From Skermanella rosea (GTDB lineage Bacteria; Pseudomonadota; Alphaproteobacteria; Azospirillales; Azospirillaceae): a DNA stretch of 64,000 nucleotides. The stretch is taken from positions 452,001 to 516,000 of the forward strand of contig NZ_CP086112.1 in NCBI RefSeq assembly GCF_016806835.2, in the 5' to 3' direction. The translations under genes and the position numbers were made by a program. A model generated the notes under the pieces. That model was not told where the DNA came from, ran no database searches, and was given only the letters and a program-made list of their open reading frames with translations. Shown piece by piece: positions 25,801 to 34,838 of the stretch (position 1 is the stretch's first letter; each line of letters opens with the position of its first letter).

Positions 25801-26778
25801 TCAGCGGGCGGCCAGGGTGGCGAGCAGGTCCAGCGCCGCCGGCCCGGCGACGACGATGAAGACGCAGGGCAGGATGAATCCCACCATCGGCAGGGTGATC
25901 AGCACGGGCAGCTTGGCGGCGCGCTCCTCGAAGCGGACCAGGCGCTCGCGGCGCATCTCGTTGGCGAGCACGCGCAGCGCCTGGCCGAGCGGCGTGCCGT
26001 AGCGCATGGTCTGGCTCAGGGTCGCGACCAGGCTGCGCAGGGTCTCCAGCTTCAGCCGGTCGGCCATGTTGGCCAGCGCCGCGTAGCGGTCCGGCAGCAC
26101 GCGCATCTCGGCCGCGGTGATCGCCAGCTCCTTGCCCAGCTCCGGATGGGCCTGCTTCATCTCGCGGGCGACCCGCTCGAAGGCGATGTCCAGGCCCAGG
26201 CCGGCCTCGCCGCAGATCACCAGCAGGTCGAGCGCGTCGGGCAGGCCGCGCTCGATCGCCGCCCGCCGGTTGCGCACCAGCCGGGACAGCACGATGTCGG
26301 GCAGCCGCCAACCGGCCAGCGCGGTGCCGGCCAGGCCGCCGAACAGCATCAGCGCCTGCGGCGCGACGGGCCGGGTCTCCAGCCACAGCCAGCAGAGCAG
26401 CGCCGCCGTGCCGGCCAGGGCCGCCTTCAGGCCGACGAAGAAGGCCGGGGCGCCCGGCTGGCCGTAGCCTGCCGCCGCCAGGTGGCCGCGGATCAGCGCC
26501 ATCTCGGCCTGCCCGACCAGCGGGCCCTTGGCCAGTGCGGCGCCGATCCGGTGGAGCAGTCCGGGCTGTCCGGCCGCCGGGGCGCCGGAGGCGGCCAGGG
26601 CCGACTGGCGCACCCGGTCCAGCCTGTCGTTGAGGCGTTTCCTCGCGAACCCGACCTGGAGGGCCGCGGCGGCGACCACCATCACCAGGAATGCTGATCC
26701 CAGCAGCACGATGTCGAGCGGCTGCAGGGCCAGCGGCCCCAGCGTCAGCGCCGCGGGGGAGTCGGTGACGGCGTTCAC
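25801..26778 (-). CDS. tadC: TadC, inner-membrane platform protein of the Flp pilus
   Basis: This 325-residue protein of the type II secretion F family has a membrane helix at the start (DIVLLGSAFLVMVVAAAAL). The T2SF domain (LPDALDLLVICGEAGLGLDIAFERVA) is followed by a C-terminal helix pair (LPVLITLPMVGFILPCVFIVV). The start is the GTG at 26778, overlapping the tadB stop by four bases (GTGA), which implies coupled translation. With TadB it forms the membrane platform that works with the ATPase TadA. Confidence 0.9.
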   Translation of the reverse strand: MNAVTDSPAALTLGPLALQPLDIVLLGSAFLVMVVAAAALQVGFARKRLNDRLDRVRQSALAASGAPAAGQPGLLHRIGAALAKGPLVGQAEMALIRGHLAAAGYGQPGAPAFFVGLKAALAGTAALLCWLWLETRPVAPQALMLFGGLAGTALAGWRLPDIVLSRLVRNRRAAIERGLPDALDLLVICGEAGLGLDIAFERVAREMKQAHPELGKELAITAAEMRVLPDRYAALANMADRLKLETLRSLVATLSQTMRYGTPLGQALRVLANEMRRERLVRFEERAAKLPVLITLPMVGFILPCVFIVVAGPAALDLLATLAAR

Positions 26779-27761
26779 GACAGGGCCCTCCGGATCAGCA
26801 TCTTCATGGTGACCAGGCCCAGGGTCAGGCTGGTGGCGGCGGCGGCCAGCAGCAGCTTGCCCTGGGGGTCGGTGAACAGGCGCGTCAGGTAATCGGGATT
26901 GATGACGTAGAGGCCGGCGCCCGAGACGAAGGGCAGGGCCGCCAGCACGTAGGTGGAGGTCCGGGCTTCCGCCGACAGCGCGTGGGCGCGCTGCCGGACG
27001 GCGCGGCGCTTGCGGATAACGTCGGCGAGGTTGTCCAGGGTCTCGGTCAGGTTGCCGCCGGTCTCGCGCTGGAGCACGACGGTGACCACGAAGAACCGGT
27101 ATTCCGGCAGCCCGGTGCGGGCCGCCAGCGCCCACAGCGCGGTTTCCAGGTCGACGCCGACCGCCAGCTCGTCCACCACCCGCCTGAACTCCGGCCCGAC
27201 CGGGGCCGGCAGTTCGGCGCTGACGATGCGGATGCCCTCGGTCACCGGGACGCCGGCCCGGACCGCGCGAACGATCAGCCCGATCGCGTCGGGAAACTGG
27301 TCGAGCAGGCGGTCGTTCGCCGCGCGCCGGGCGCGGATGAAGACGAGGCGCGCGCCGATGACGCCGCCGCCGGCCGCGGTGCCCAGCACGGCCGCGGCCG
27401 GAAGCCCGCCGAAGGGTCCCGCCGCCCAGGCGCCGAACGCGGCGGCCGCGATGCCGGCCCCCGCGGCGCGCACCAGCAGCGGCCCACGGGCGCCCGGCAT
27501 CCGGGGGTCGTAGCCGAAGGTGCGGAACAGGGCCTGGCGGACCTGCGGCAGCCGGCCGTCCTGCTGGCCCAAGGTGATGCGGACCGGCTGGCCGGCGGCG
27601 GGACGGGCCGGCAGGCCGCGGCTCCCCGCGTCGTGCAGGTCGGCGATCCGGCGGTTCAGCCGCCGCCGGCGGGTCTGCGCCGCGACGAGCAGCGGCACCG
27701 TCGCGAGCAGGGCGGCGACGGTCCCCAGCAGAAGGTAATCGAGCAGTTCGAGATTGCCCAT
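26775..27761 (-). CDS. tadB: TadB, inner-membrane platform protein of the Flp pilus
   Basis: This 328-residue type II secretion F-domain protein has an N-terminal helix (DYLLLGTVAALLATVPLLV), a central hydrophobic segment, and the F domain FPDAIGLIVRAVRAGVPVTEGI with VLQRETGGNLTETLDNLADVIRKR. That pattern is typical of TadB/GspF. I use the ATG at 27761 (GGGGG upstream, 13 bases after the tadA stop) and not an earlier in-frame codon inside tadA. It is paralogous to TadC and couples to it by a 4-base overlap. Confidence 0.9.
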   Translation of the reverse strand: MGNLELLDYLLLGTVAALLATVPLLVAAQTRRRRLNRRIADLHDAGSRGLPARPAAGQPVRITLGQQDGRLPQVRQALFRTFGYDPRMPGARGPLLVRAAGAGIAAAAFGAWAAGPFGGLPAAAVLGTAAGGGVIGARLVFIRARRAANDRLLDQFPDAIGLIVRAVRAGVPVTEGIRIVSAELPAPVGPEFRRVVDELAVGVDLETALWALAARTGLPEYRFFVVTVVLQRETGGNLTETLDNLADVIRKRRAVRQRAHALSAEARTSTYVLAALPFVSGAGLYVINPDYLTRLFTDPQGKLLLAAAATSLTLGLVTMKMLIRRALS

Positions 27762-27774
27762 CGCGGTCGCCCCC

Positions 27775-29169
27775 TTACCCGCGGTCCTGGTCGATGGCGG
27801 CCATGTACGCGGTATCCAGTCCAAAGTATTCCAGACGATCCATGAAGGACGGCCTAACGCCGGCCGACCGGAAGGTTCCGCGGATGGTGCCGTCGCGGTT
27901 GTCGCCCTGGAATTCGAAGGTGAAGAGGTCCTGGGTCACCATGACGTCGCCCTCCAGTCCCGACAGCTCCGACACCTGGGTCACCCGGCGGACGCCGTCG
28001 CGCATGCGCTGGACCTGCACGATCAGGTGGACCGCGCTGGCGATCTGGTGGCGGACCGCGCGCGGCGGCAGGTTGACGCTGCCCATCATCACCATGTTCT
28101 CGATGCGGGCGAGCGCGTCGCGGGTGTTGTTGGCGTGGACGGTGGACATGGAGCCGTCATGGCCGGTGTTCATGGCCTGGAGCATGTCGAACGCCTCGGC
28201 GCCGCGGACCTCGCCGATGATGATGCGGTCCGGCCGCATCCGCAGCGCGTTCCGCACCAGGTCGCGCTGGGTGATCTGGCCGTGGCCCTCCAGGTTGGGC
28301 GGCCGGGTCTCCAGCCGGACCACGTGGGGCTGCTGGAGCTGGAGCTCGGCGGCGTCCTCGATCGTCACGACCCGCTCGCCGACGTCGATCATGCGCGACA
28401 TGGCGTTGAGCAGCGTCGTCTTGCCCGAGCCGGTGCCGCCGGAGATGATCACGTTCAGCCGGGCGCGCGCGCAGATCTCCAGCACCCGGGCCATCGGCTC
28501 CGACAGGCTGCGGTATCCGACCAGCGTCGCGAAATCGATGCGCCGGCGGGCGAACTTGCGGATCGAGATGCAGGTGCCGTCCAGCGCCAGCGGCGGCACC
28601 ACGATGTTGACCCGGCTGCCGTCGGGCAGGCGGGCGTCGACCATGGGGCTGGACTCGTCGATCCGGCGGCCGATGCCGCCGGCGATCCGCTGGGCGATGT
28701 TGAGCACGTGCTGCTGGTCGCGGAACCGCACGTTGGACAGCACCAGCTTGCCCTGCTGCTCGACGAACACCCGGTTCGGCCCGTTCACCATGATGTCGGT
28801 GATCCGGTCGTCCTCCAGCAGCGGCTCCAGCGGGCCGAAGCCCAGCATGTCGTGGACCAGCTCGGTGGCGAGCTGGACCTGTTCCCGGCTGTTGAGCTGG
28901 AAGCGATTCTCGGTCGCGATCTCGTCGATCAGGGATTCCAGCAGCGGGCGGAGGGCCGCCGGCTCCAGCCGCGACACGGCGGCCGGATCGATCCGGTTCA
29001 TCGCCTCGGTCCGGATGCCGTCGAGCGAGCGGGCGCGCGGCGACGCCGGGTCCGGCGCGACCGGCCCCTCGACCGGCGCCAATGCTGGGACCGGGACGGA
29101 GGCCGGCGCCGGCACCGGCTGGGGAGCCGCGGAAAGCGCCCCCGGCTTGCGGCCGAACAGGGCGTTCAT
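27775..29169 (-). CDS. cpaF: TadA/CpaF secretion ATPase of the Flp pilus
   Basis: This 464-residue traffic ATPase has a Pro/Ala-rich N-terminus, then an N-terminal domain (DMLGFGPLEPLLEDDRITDIMVNG) and the ATPase core. Walker A is GGTGSGKTT (about 244-252), the Asp box is TIEDAAELQL, Walker B is RIIIGEVRGAEAFD, and the His box is GHDGSMSTVHAN. It powers pilin assembly through the TadB/TadC platform at the inner membrane. Its ATG overlaps the tadZ stop as ATGA, and the much longer frame upstream is antisense sequence. All catalytic motifs are intact. Confidence 0.95.
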   Translation of the reverse strand: MNALFGRKPGALSAAPQPVPAPASVPVPALAPVEGPVAPDPASPRARSLDGIRTEAMNRIDPAAVSRLEPAALRPLLESLIDEIATENRFQLNSREQVQLATELVHDMLGFGPLEPLLEDDRITDIMVNGPNRVFVEQQGKLVLSNVRFRDQQHVLNIAQRIAGGIGRRIDESSPMVDARLPDGSRVNIVVPPLALDGTCISIRKFARRRIDFATLVGYRSLSEPMARVLEICARARLNVIISGGTGSGKTTLLNAMSRMIDVGERVVTIEDAAELQLQQPHVVRLETRPPNLEGHGQITQRDLVRNALRMRPDRIIIGEVRGAEAFDMLQAMNTGHDGSMSTVHANNTRDALARIENMVMMGSVNLPPRAVRHQIASAVHLIVQVQRMRDGVRRVTQVSELSGLEGDVMVTQDLFTFEFQGDNRDGTIRGTFRSAGVRPSFMDRLEYFGLDTAYMAAIDQDRG

Positions 29170-30404
29170 CGCGCGGCCTTCCCGGAGCGGAACAGCCGGG
29201 CCAGCAGGCCCGCGCCGCCGTTCGCGGACTGGCCGGACACCGCCCCGGCCAGCCGGGAGATGTCGGACTTGAACGGCGCGCAGCGGCGGATCGCCGGCTC
29301 GCCCAGGGTCGCCGCCTCGACCAGCGGCTTGGGCCGGCATTCGATCGCGCAGTCGGCGGTCGAGCCCAGCGCGCGGCCGAAGTCGGCCGGCGACAGCGCG
29401 CCGGGCGCGCCGCGGCGGTTGTGCACGGTCAGGGTCTGGCGGGCGGCGCCCGACGCCTCGAAGGCGCCGCGCAGCCGGAGCGCGTCGCGGGCGCCCGCCA
29501 GGTTGCCGTCGGCGACGATGATCCGCAGGGCCGCGTGGTCGAGCACGGCGCGGGCCGTCTCCGACAATCCGTGCGGCACGTCGACCACCACGTAGTGGTA
29601 CTGCCCCCTCAGGCAGTCCAGCAGGTCCAGGACGGCACGCGGGTTCTGGGCGACCGGCGGCACGATCGGCTCCTCGGTCGCCAGCACGTCCAGCCGGTCG
29701 GAGGCCGGCTGCATGGCGCGCTCCAGGAACAGGCCGTCGACCCGTTCCGGCGCCTCGATCGCCTCGCGCAGGCCGCGGCCCGGCTTCAGGTTCAGGTGCA
29801 GGGCGACCGTGCCGGTGTGGAGGTCGAGATCGACCAGCGCGATCCGGCGGCGGTCGATGTCGGCCAGGTAGGCCGCCAGGTTGACCGCGACCGTGGTGGT
29901 CCCGGCGCCGCCGCGGGCCCCCGTCACCGCGACCAGCTTGCCCTGTCTCCCGGTGTCCTCGCCGCGCCCGGCGGTCCCGGCCGCGCGGCCCAGCAGGGCC
30001 TCGACCTGGTCGGCGGGAAGCGGCTTGAACAGGTATTCGGCGACTCCCAGGCCGCGCAGGTTGCGGTAGAGCGCCACGTCGTTGCGGTCGCCGACCGCGA
30101 CGACCGTGACGCTGGGCTCGCACACCTGGGACAGCGCCTCCATGGCGCCGATCGGCAGCTCGATCCCGCTGAGATCGACGATCAGCAGGTCGGGCGAGCG
30201 CTGGCGGGCCAGGTCGCGGGCCGCGGTGCGGACGTCGCCGCGCCGGACCTCGAACTCGCTGACCAGGAGCTGGCCCGCCGCCTGCCGCAGCGCCGTCTCC
30301 GTCGCGGCGTCGGTGACGTAGGCCACGACCCTGCCGCCGCGCTCGGCGGCGGCGGAAGAGGCGGCGGGCAGGGACGACTGGATCGGTTGGGCCAGGGCGG
30401 TCAT
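29166..30404 (-). CDS. cpaE: TadZ/CpaE localisation ATPase
   Basis: This 412-residue protein has an N-terminal receiver-like domain (about 25-140, with LLIVDLSG and YLFKPL). A ParA/MinD-type ATPase follows. The deviant Walker A reads GARGGAGTTTVAVNLA, where the usual Lys of GKT is Thr, a known feature of many CpaE/TadZ proteins. ALVDLDLHTG supplies the second motif. It places the pilus machine at a pole and recruits other Tad proteins. The start is the ATG at 30404, five bases after the cpaD stop. Translation is likely coupled, since no strong ribosome site is seen. Confidence 0.9.
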   Translation of the reverse strand: MTALAQPIQSSLPAASSAAAERGGRVVAYVTDAATETALRQAAGQLLVSEFEVRRGDVRTAARDLARQRSPDLLIVDLSGIELPIGAMEALSQVCEPSVTVVAVGDRNDVALYRNLRGLGVAEYLFKPLPADQVEALLGRAAGTAGRGEDTGRQGKLVAVTGARGGAGTTTVAVNLAAYLADIDRRRIALVDLDLHTGTVALHLNLKPGRGLREAIEAPERVDGLFLERAMQPASDRLDVLATEEPIVPPVAQNPRAVLDLLDCLRGQYHYVVVDVPHGLSETARAVLDHAALRIIVADGNLAGARDALRLRGAFEASGAARQTLTVHNRRGAPGALSPADFGRALGSTADCAIECRPKPLVEAATLGEPAIRRCAPFKSDISRLAGAVSGQSANGGAGLLARLFRSGKAAR

Positions 30405-30409
30405 GGCGA

Positions 30410-31066
30410 TCACTGCTTCGAAAGGGTTGCGCCGCGCCCACCGGTCGCGGTGGTCGAGGTGAAGGGCTTGACCTTGTCGGCCTGGTACCGGGCGACGGCG
30501 CCCGCCTCGCGGGCGGCGTCCGCCGGGCCGAGGGTGCGGCCGATCACCAGGTCGCGCGGGTCCTCCACCATGAGCTGGAGATTGCGGTTGGTGACGCAGC
30601 CGAGCGGCAGCAGCGGCCCGTTCTCCACGTAGTTCTTCTGGATGTCGGGCCATCCGGCGCAGGTCGGCGGCGTCACCTCGAACCGCTGGAGCAGGATGCG
30701 GACGCTGCCGGAGGCCGGGGCCGAAGACGCGGGATCGTCGCCGAAGCTGACATGGCCCGGGGGCACGCCGGCGTCGGCGAGCAGCCGGACCAGCTCCGCC
30801 CGGGCCGCCGGGGGCGCCCCGGCGACGCGGGCCCGGGTCGTGGCCGGCGAGCCGAAGTCGGCCAGGGTCCGGAGGGCGGCGGCTCGGTCGGCGCCGTTGA
30901 TCCGGCCCTGGGCGTCGACCGGCAGGAGGAAGTTCCCGTCGATCGCGTCGACCACGCCGACATTGCCGATCCGGGCCTGTTCGAGGGGTTCGTCCGGGGT
31001 GGCGGCGCAGGCCGAGGCCAGCAGCAGGCCGGCGAGGACGGTGGCGAAGCGGGGAATGGGATGCAT
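30410..31066 (-). CDS. cpaD: CpaD pilus lipoprotein
   Basis: This 218-residue lipoprotein has a lipobox LASAC near residue 18 and the CpaD C-terminal features: PTCAGWPDIQKNYVENGPLLPLGCVTNRNLQLMVEDPRDLV, with a Cys pair and the 'GC.t..Nl..mv.dP.DLv' pattern. The ATG at 31066 follows AGGAGA by eight bases. CpaD proteins sit at the outer membrane with the CpaC secretin and help its assembly or stability. It lies 43 bases downstream of cpaC and five bases upstream of cpaE. Confidence 0.9.
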   Translation of the reverse strand: MHPIPRFATVLAGLLLASACAATPDEPLEQARIGNVGVVDAIDGNFLLPVDAQGRINGADRAAALRTLADFGSPATTRARVAGAPPAARAELVRLLADAGVPPGHVSFGDDPASSAPASGSVRILLQRFEVTPPTCAGWPDIQKNYVENGPLLPLGCVTNRNLQLMVEDPRDLVIGRTLGPADAAREAGAVARYQADKVKPFTSTTATGGRGATLSKQ

Positions 31067-31109
31067 GGGATGTCTCCTGTGACGCGCCGGGCCGCTGGGA
31101 TGGGATCGA

Positions 31110-32564
31110 TCAGTCGAGGATGAAGCCGACATCGCCGCGCAGCCGCACGCCGCCGGGGCCGAAGAGCAGGTTGCCGCCGTCGGACCGGCCGGGCTTGTTG
31201 ATCCTGCCGGCGAAGATCCGCTCCACGTCGGAGGCCGGGACGTAGTTGTCGGTCGGCGCCTGGATCGCTCCCGGCTGGGACACCGGGGTGACCATGTAGG
31301 GGGTCACGACGATCACCAGCTCGGTCTCGTTCCGCTGGAAGCGGGTCGAGCTGAACAGGCCGCCCAGCACCGGCACGTCGCCCAGGCCGGGCACCCGCTG
31401 GGCCACGGTGCGGCTGTTGTTCTGGAGCAGCCCGGCGACGGCGAAGCTCTGGCCGCTGCCCAGCTCGACCGTCGTCTCGGCGCGGCGCACGTTCAGCGCC
31501 GGGATCTTCAGGTCCTCGATGACGACGGCGCCCTCCTCGGTCAGCTCGCTGACCTCCGGCCGGACCTTCATGCTGATCCGCTCGCCCGACAGCACGGTCG
31601 GGGTGAAGTCGAGGCTGACGCCGAACTGCTTGAACTCGATGGTGATCTGGCCGTCGCGCTGGTTGACCGGGATCGGGAACTCGCCGCCGGCCAGGAAGCT
31701 CGCCGTCTCGCCCGACAGGGCCGTCAGGTTCGGCTCGGCCAGGATGGAGACCAGGCCGTCCTCCGCCAGGGCGTCGATCACCGTGTTGACGTCCACCCGG
31801 CCGTTGCTCGACCGGTAGCCGACCGGCAGGGTGGCGGCGCCGGTGACGGACCGCAGGATGGTGCCGCCGGCCGTCAGGGCGTCGCGGCCGGTGGCGATTC
31901 CGAAGGTGAAGGCGCCGACGTTGAACAGGCTCTCCCAGTTGAAGCCCAGCTCCTTGGTGACCGACCGCGAGACCTCGGCGATCCGGACCCGCAGGTTCAC
32001 CTGGGAGCCGGCGGTGACCCGCAGCCGGTTGACCACCTGCTGGTCCTTGCCGAGATACTGGCGGACCAGGTCTGCGGCCTGGGACGCCGCCGCCGGGCTG
32101 GGCGCCGTGCCGGACAGGATGATGCCGCCGGGGGTCGATTCCAGGTCCGCCTGCACGTCCGGCACCTGGGTCGCAAGTCGGCGCTTCAGGTCGCCCAGCG
32201 GCTGGGTGACCGCGACCGTGTAGGAGACCAGCGGCTTGCCGTCGTCGCCCAGCGCGAAGATGCTGGTCCGGCCGGCCGCCTTGCCGAAGACGAAGAAGGA
32301 GGCCCCGTTGGGCGGCGCCTGGACGTCGGCGATCTCCGGGTTGGCGACGAAGATGGTGGAGGCCGGGCGGGCCAGGGTGACCGTCTTGCCGGCGTTGACC
32401 TCGATCGTCACTTCCGTGTCGGCCCGGGCGGGGCCGGGGATCGTCAGGCAGGAAACGGCGAGCAGGGAAGCGAGCGGCAAGGAAACCGGCAGTGGAGAAA
32501 CGGTGGTGACGGCGATGCCGGCCAGCGCGACCCGGCCCAGTCGGCGGGCGATGGTCTGGAACAT
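31110..32564 (-). CDS. cpaC: CpaC/RcpA outer-membrane secretin of the Flp pilus
   Basis: This 484-residue secretin has a signal peptide, the N-terminal secretin domain (EVTIEVNAGKTVTLARPASTIFVANPEIADV), a BON domain (DLKRRLATQVPDVQADL...GGIILSGTA) and the secretin core ending VPGLGDVPVLGGLFSSTRFQRNETELVIVVTPYMV. I chose the ATG at 32564 because AAAGGAG lies nine bases upstream. An ATG at 32606, overlapping the cpaB stop by four bases, would add 14 residues before the signal peptide and is an alternative. It forms the outer-membrane pore for the pilus. Confidence 0.92.
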   Translation of the reverse strand: MFQTIARRLGRVALAGIAVTTVSPLPVSLPLASLLAVSCLTIPGPARADTEVTIEVNAGKTVTLARPASTIFVANPEIADVQAPPNGASFFVFGKAAGRTSIFALGDDGKPLVSYTVAVTQPLGDLKRRLATQVPDVQADLESTPGGIILSGTAPSPAAASQAADLVRQYLGKDQQVVNRLRVTAGSQVNLRVRIAEVSRSVTKELGFNWESLFNVGAFTFGIATGRDALTAGGTILRSVTGAATLPVGYRSSNGRVDVNTVIDALAEDGLVSILAEPNLTALSGETASFLAGGEFPIPVNQRDGQITIEFKQFGVSLDFTPTVLSGERISMKVRPEVSELTEEGAVVIEDLKIPALNVRRAETTVELGSGQSFAVAGLLQNNSRTVAQRVPGLGDVPVLGGLFSSTRFQRNETELVIVVTPYMVTPVSQPGAIQAPTDNYVPASDVERIFAGRINKPGRSDGGNLLFGPGGVRLRGDVGFILD

Positions 32565-32602
32565 GACCTGTGGCTCCTTTCGGGCGGCGTTGGGGGCGGG
32601 GT

Positions 32603-33472
32603 TCATTGGCCGTTGCGGGACGAGCCGCGCAGGATCTGGACGCCGGCCGGGGCGGACGCGGCGGGCGCCGCGGCGGGGGCCGGGGGTTTCTGCAAGGCGA
32701 GCGCCGGGGAAACGTCGGCCGCCCAGGTCGGAGTGACCTTGCCGGCGTCGGCCGTCCCGGGCTCGCCCTCGGTGGCGACGCTGCGCAGCGCCAGGGCCAG
32801 CCGGCCGAGCCCGGAAGCCACCGCGATCATCTCCGCCTGGCGGGAGGTCGCCTCCAGCGTCACGGTGCGCGGCACCCGCAGCTCGGAGGCGGCGGAAGCG
32901 TCGCTGGACGCCTCGTTCAGGTGCTGGTCGATCGCCAGGACCCGCAGGTCGCTCAGCACGGTCTCGCCGACCGCCTTGCGGGTTGGCTTGGTGTCCTCCT
33001 GCTCGAAGGTCTGGGTCAGGATCAGGTCCACCCGGTCGCCCGGCCAGATCAGCCCACTGGCGGCGCTGACCGCGTCGACCGCGACCGCCACGGCGCGGTT
33101 GCCGGGCGTCATCACGGCGGCCAGGAAGCCGCGGTCGCCGGGGCTGACCAGCTGGCCGCGGACCAGCGGCTCGTCGGCCACCAGGTTGCGCCGGGCGACC
33201 GAGCCGAAGACGGTCTCGGCGGAGGTCTCCATCCGGTTGATGTAGCCGGCCGGGACGTCGCCGGAGGTCCAGTCCTGCCAGCGCACGTCGTCAGCCCGCA
33301 GCATGGAGCCCGCGGCGACCGGGCGGGCGGCGACCAGGATGGCGCGCCCCAGCACCGGGGCGGGGGCCGCGACGGCGGTGCCGGCATCCTTGGGCAGGGA
33401 CCGCATCACGACCAGTCCGACGATGCCGACGGACAGGCTGACGAGAACGACGAGCAGAATTCGCATGAGCAT
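32603..33472 (-). CDS. cpaB: CpaB/RcpC pilus assembly protein
   Basis: This 289-residue protein has a single N-terminal membrane helix (ILLVVLVSLSVGIVGLVVM). A SAF domain follows (ILVAARPVAAGSMLRADDVRW), then the CpaB core (PGNRAVAVAVDAVSAASGLIWPGDRVDLILT). The C-terminus is Ala/Pro-rich. It is a periplasmic Tad component that may contact peptidoglycan or the secretin. The ATG at 33472 or the in-frame one at 33466 may be used. It lies 13 bases downstream of the prepilin peptidase gene. Confidence 0.9.
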   Translation of the reverse strand: MLMRILLVVLVSLSVGIVGLVVMRSLPKDAGTAVAAPAPVLGRAILVAARPVAAGSMLRADDVRWQDWTSGDVPAGYINRMETSAETVFGSVARRNLVADEPLVRGQLVSPGDRGFLAAVMTPGNRAVAVAVDAVSAASGLIWPGDRVDLILTQTFEQEDTKPTRKAVGETVLSDLRVLAIDQHLNEASSDASAASELRVPRTVTLEATSRQAEMIAVASGLGRLALALRSVATEGEPGTADAGKVTPTWAADVSPALALQKPPAPAAAPAASAPAGVQILRGSSRNGQ

Positions 33473-33485
33473 GACGGCACCCTGT

Positions 33486-34022
33486 TCAGAGGAGGCCGCC
33501 GAGCGTCATCAGGGCGCCGGCGGCGATGGCTACGCCGTAGGGAATGGATTGCTTCCGGGCGATCCGCCGGTGTTCGGCCGCCAGCACCAGGCCGAAGCGG
33601 TGGCGCGCCGCCCGCCGGCCGGGGCCGGAAGGGGCGGGGACCGCATGGGGCAGGCCGGACAGCAGCAGGTGGCCGACCAGGTAGGCCAGGGCCAGGATGC
33701 CGCCGGCCAGGGCGGTGGCGGTCAGGAAGTCCGCCAGCCGGTCGAAACCGAGGAAGAAGGTGCTGGAGCCGATCAGCTTCGCGTCGCCGCCGCCGAGAAG
33801 GCCGGCCGCGCACAGCATGACCAGGGCCGTGAACACTCCGAAAGAGACGGCGGCGTCGATGAGGGCCGAGGCGCCGCCGTCAGTCAGCGTCAGTCGGAGG
33901 AGCGCGAGGAACAGAAGCGCTACGGAACAGGTGTTCGGGATCGTCCTCGCCGCGATGTCGTGCGCCGCGGCAAGAGCGTAGATCAGGCAGGCCGCCAGGA
34001 GGATCGGTTCGACGGTGGTCAT
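33486..34022 (-). CDS. cpaA: CpaA/TadV prepilin peptidase
   Basis: This 178-residue A24 aspartic peptidase has about five membrane helices. The two active-site aspartates appear as AAHDIAARTIPN (about residue 22) and GGGDAKLIG (about 78). It lacks the N-terminal methylase domain of PilD, as usual for TadV. It should cut the leader of the Flp pilin at 34063 and of the TadE-like proteins. It lies 40 bases downstream of the pilin gene. The C-terminal third is basic (GPGRRAARHRFG) before a last helix. Confidence 0.9.
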   Translation of the reverse strand: MTTVEPILLAACLIYALAAAHDIAARTIPNTCSVALLFLALLRLTLTDGGASALIDAAVSFGVFTALVMLCAAGLLGGGDAKLIGSSTFFLGFDRLADFLTATALAGGILALAYLVGHLLLSGLPHAVPAPSGPGRRAARHRFGLVLAAEHRRIARKQSIPYGVAIAAGALMTLGGLL

Positions 34023-34062
34023 GGCGTTTCCTCCGGCGGCGGGCTGATGGCGGGCTGGCGGA

Positions 34063-34287
34063 TTACTTCGTCGCGACGCCGCCGATCGTCGTCGAAAGAT
34101 CGGTGAACATCTTGTCGAGGCTGGTGCCGAGGGCTCCGACGCCGCCCATGATGACGACGGCGATCAGGCAGGCGATCAGGCCGTATTCCAGGGCGGTGAC
34201 GCCACGGCGGCTGGACAGGGCCGGCGCGATGCGGCTGACGACGGGCAGGTTGGAGACGAAAGCGAGAGCGAGTTTGACGTTGTCCAT
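34063..34287 (-). CDS. flp: Flp/Fap-family major pilin
   Basis: This 74-residue prepilin has a 27-residue leader ending RRG, then VTALEYGLIACLIAVVIMGGVGALG. It shows the Flp signature: cleavage after Gly, the conserved Glu-Tyr pair at +5/+6 and a long hydrophobic helix. The leader is longer than in many Flp pilins. It is the first gene of the operon. The AT-rich region upstream should contain the main promoter. After processing by CpaA it would polymerise into the Flp fibre used for adhesion and biofilm. Confidence 0.93.
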   Translation of the reverse strand: MDNVKLALAFVSNLPVVSRIAPALSSRRGVTALEYGLIACLIAVVIMGGVGALGTSLDKMFTDLSTTIGGVATK

Positions 34288-34439
34288 GGTACTGGCTCCT
34301 GTGGCAAAGCAAGGTTCGATGGGGAGGGGGAGGCGACAGTCCGAGGGGTTCCTCGCCGCGAACCGGGAGAGCCGGTTGCCGGCGGAAACTTCCTTTGATT
34401 GAAACTGTCTAAATAATAGAAGGTTTGAAATGCGGGCTT

Positions 34440-34453
34440 GATTTTTAAAAATC
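34440..34453. promoter_or_regulatory. Perfect 14-bp palindrome GATTTTTAAAAATC
   Basis: This is a fully self-complementary 14-mer 153 bases upstream of the flp start, within the AT-rich region. A dimeric regulator could bind it. No known binding consensus is assigned. Confidence 0.4.
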
Positions 34454-34636
34454 GGTAGTCTAGTTGAAGATTTGGCTGCTTTAGTCTTTTTGTTGGTCGT
34501 CTATCTATGATCTCGTTTGCGGTTCGTTTGTGGTCCGGGTCGCTCCGTGCTTGATGAACTCAATGTGCTTAAAGTTCGAAGCAATCTCAAACTATCGATA
34601 GGCATAGTTTTCCTACTACGAACGATTTAGCATCTT

Positions 34637-34654
34637 GTTAACCAACGTGGTAAC
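34637..34654. promoter_or_regulatory. Inverted repeat GTTAACCA-acg-TGGTAAC
   Basis: The half-sites GTTA(A)CCA and TGGTAAC are reverse complements except for one extra base. It is a candidate operator about 185 bases before the J-domain gene and 350 bases before flp. Confidence 0.35.
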
Positions 34655-34838
34655 CGACTGAAAACGAAAGGATTTTAGATAAAATGCTGGATTGTTCCGC
34701 GATTTTGGGGTGCCGAAGGTTTAACAAAATCTTAAGTATTATACATTTGGATGAGCATCCATCTCCTTCGCATATGCGGAAACGCTGCCCTTCCGCCGCT
34801 CTGCCGCACCCTCCCTGCGCCTGCCGGGAGTCCCGCGC

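Larger units (their letters stand above)
34288..34838. other. AT-rich control region between the Tad operon and the J-domain gene
   Basis: About 350 bases (34390-34745) are far richer in A/T than anything else in the window. They contain a perfect palindrome (34440-34453) and an inverted repeat (34637-34654). The divergent flp operon and J-domain gene presumably take their promoters from here. No gene is supported; the only open frame overlaps the next gene in the wrong phase. Low GC can reflect binding by nucleoid proteins or acquired DNA. Confidence 0.5.

Noticed and set aside
29166-30404. TadZ Walker A without lysine as a sign of a dead gene
   Set aside because: Many CpaE/TadZ proteins lack this lysine; the rest of the protein and the operon are intact.
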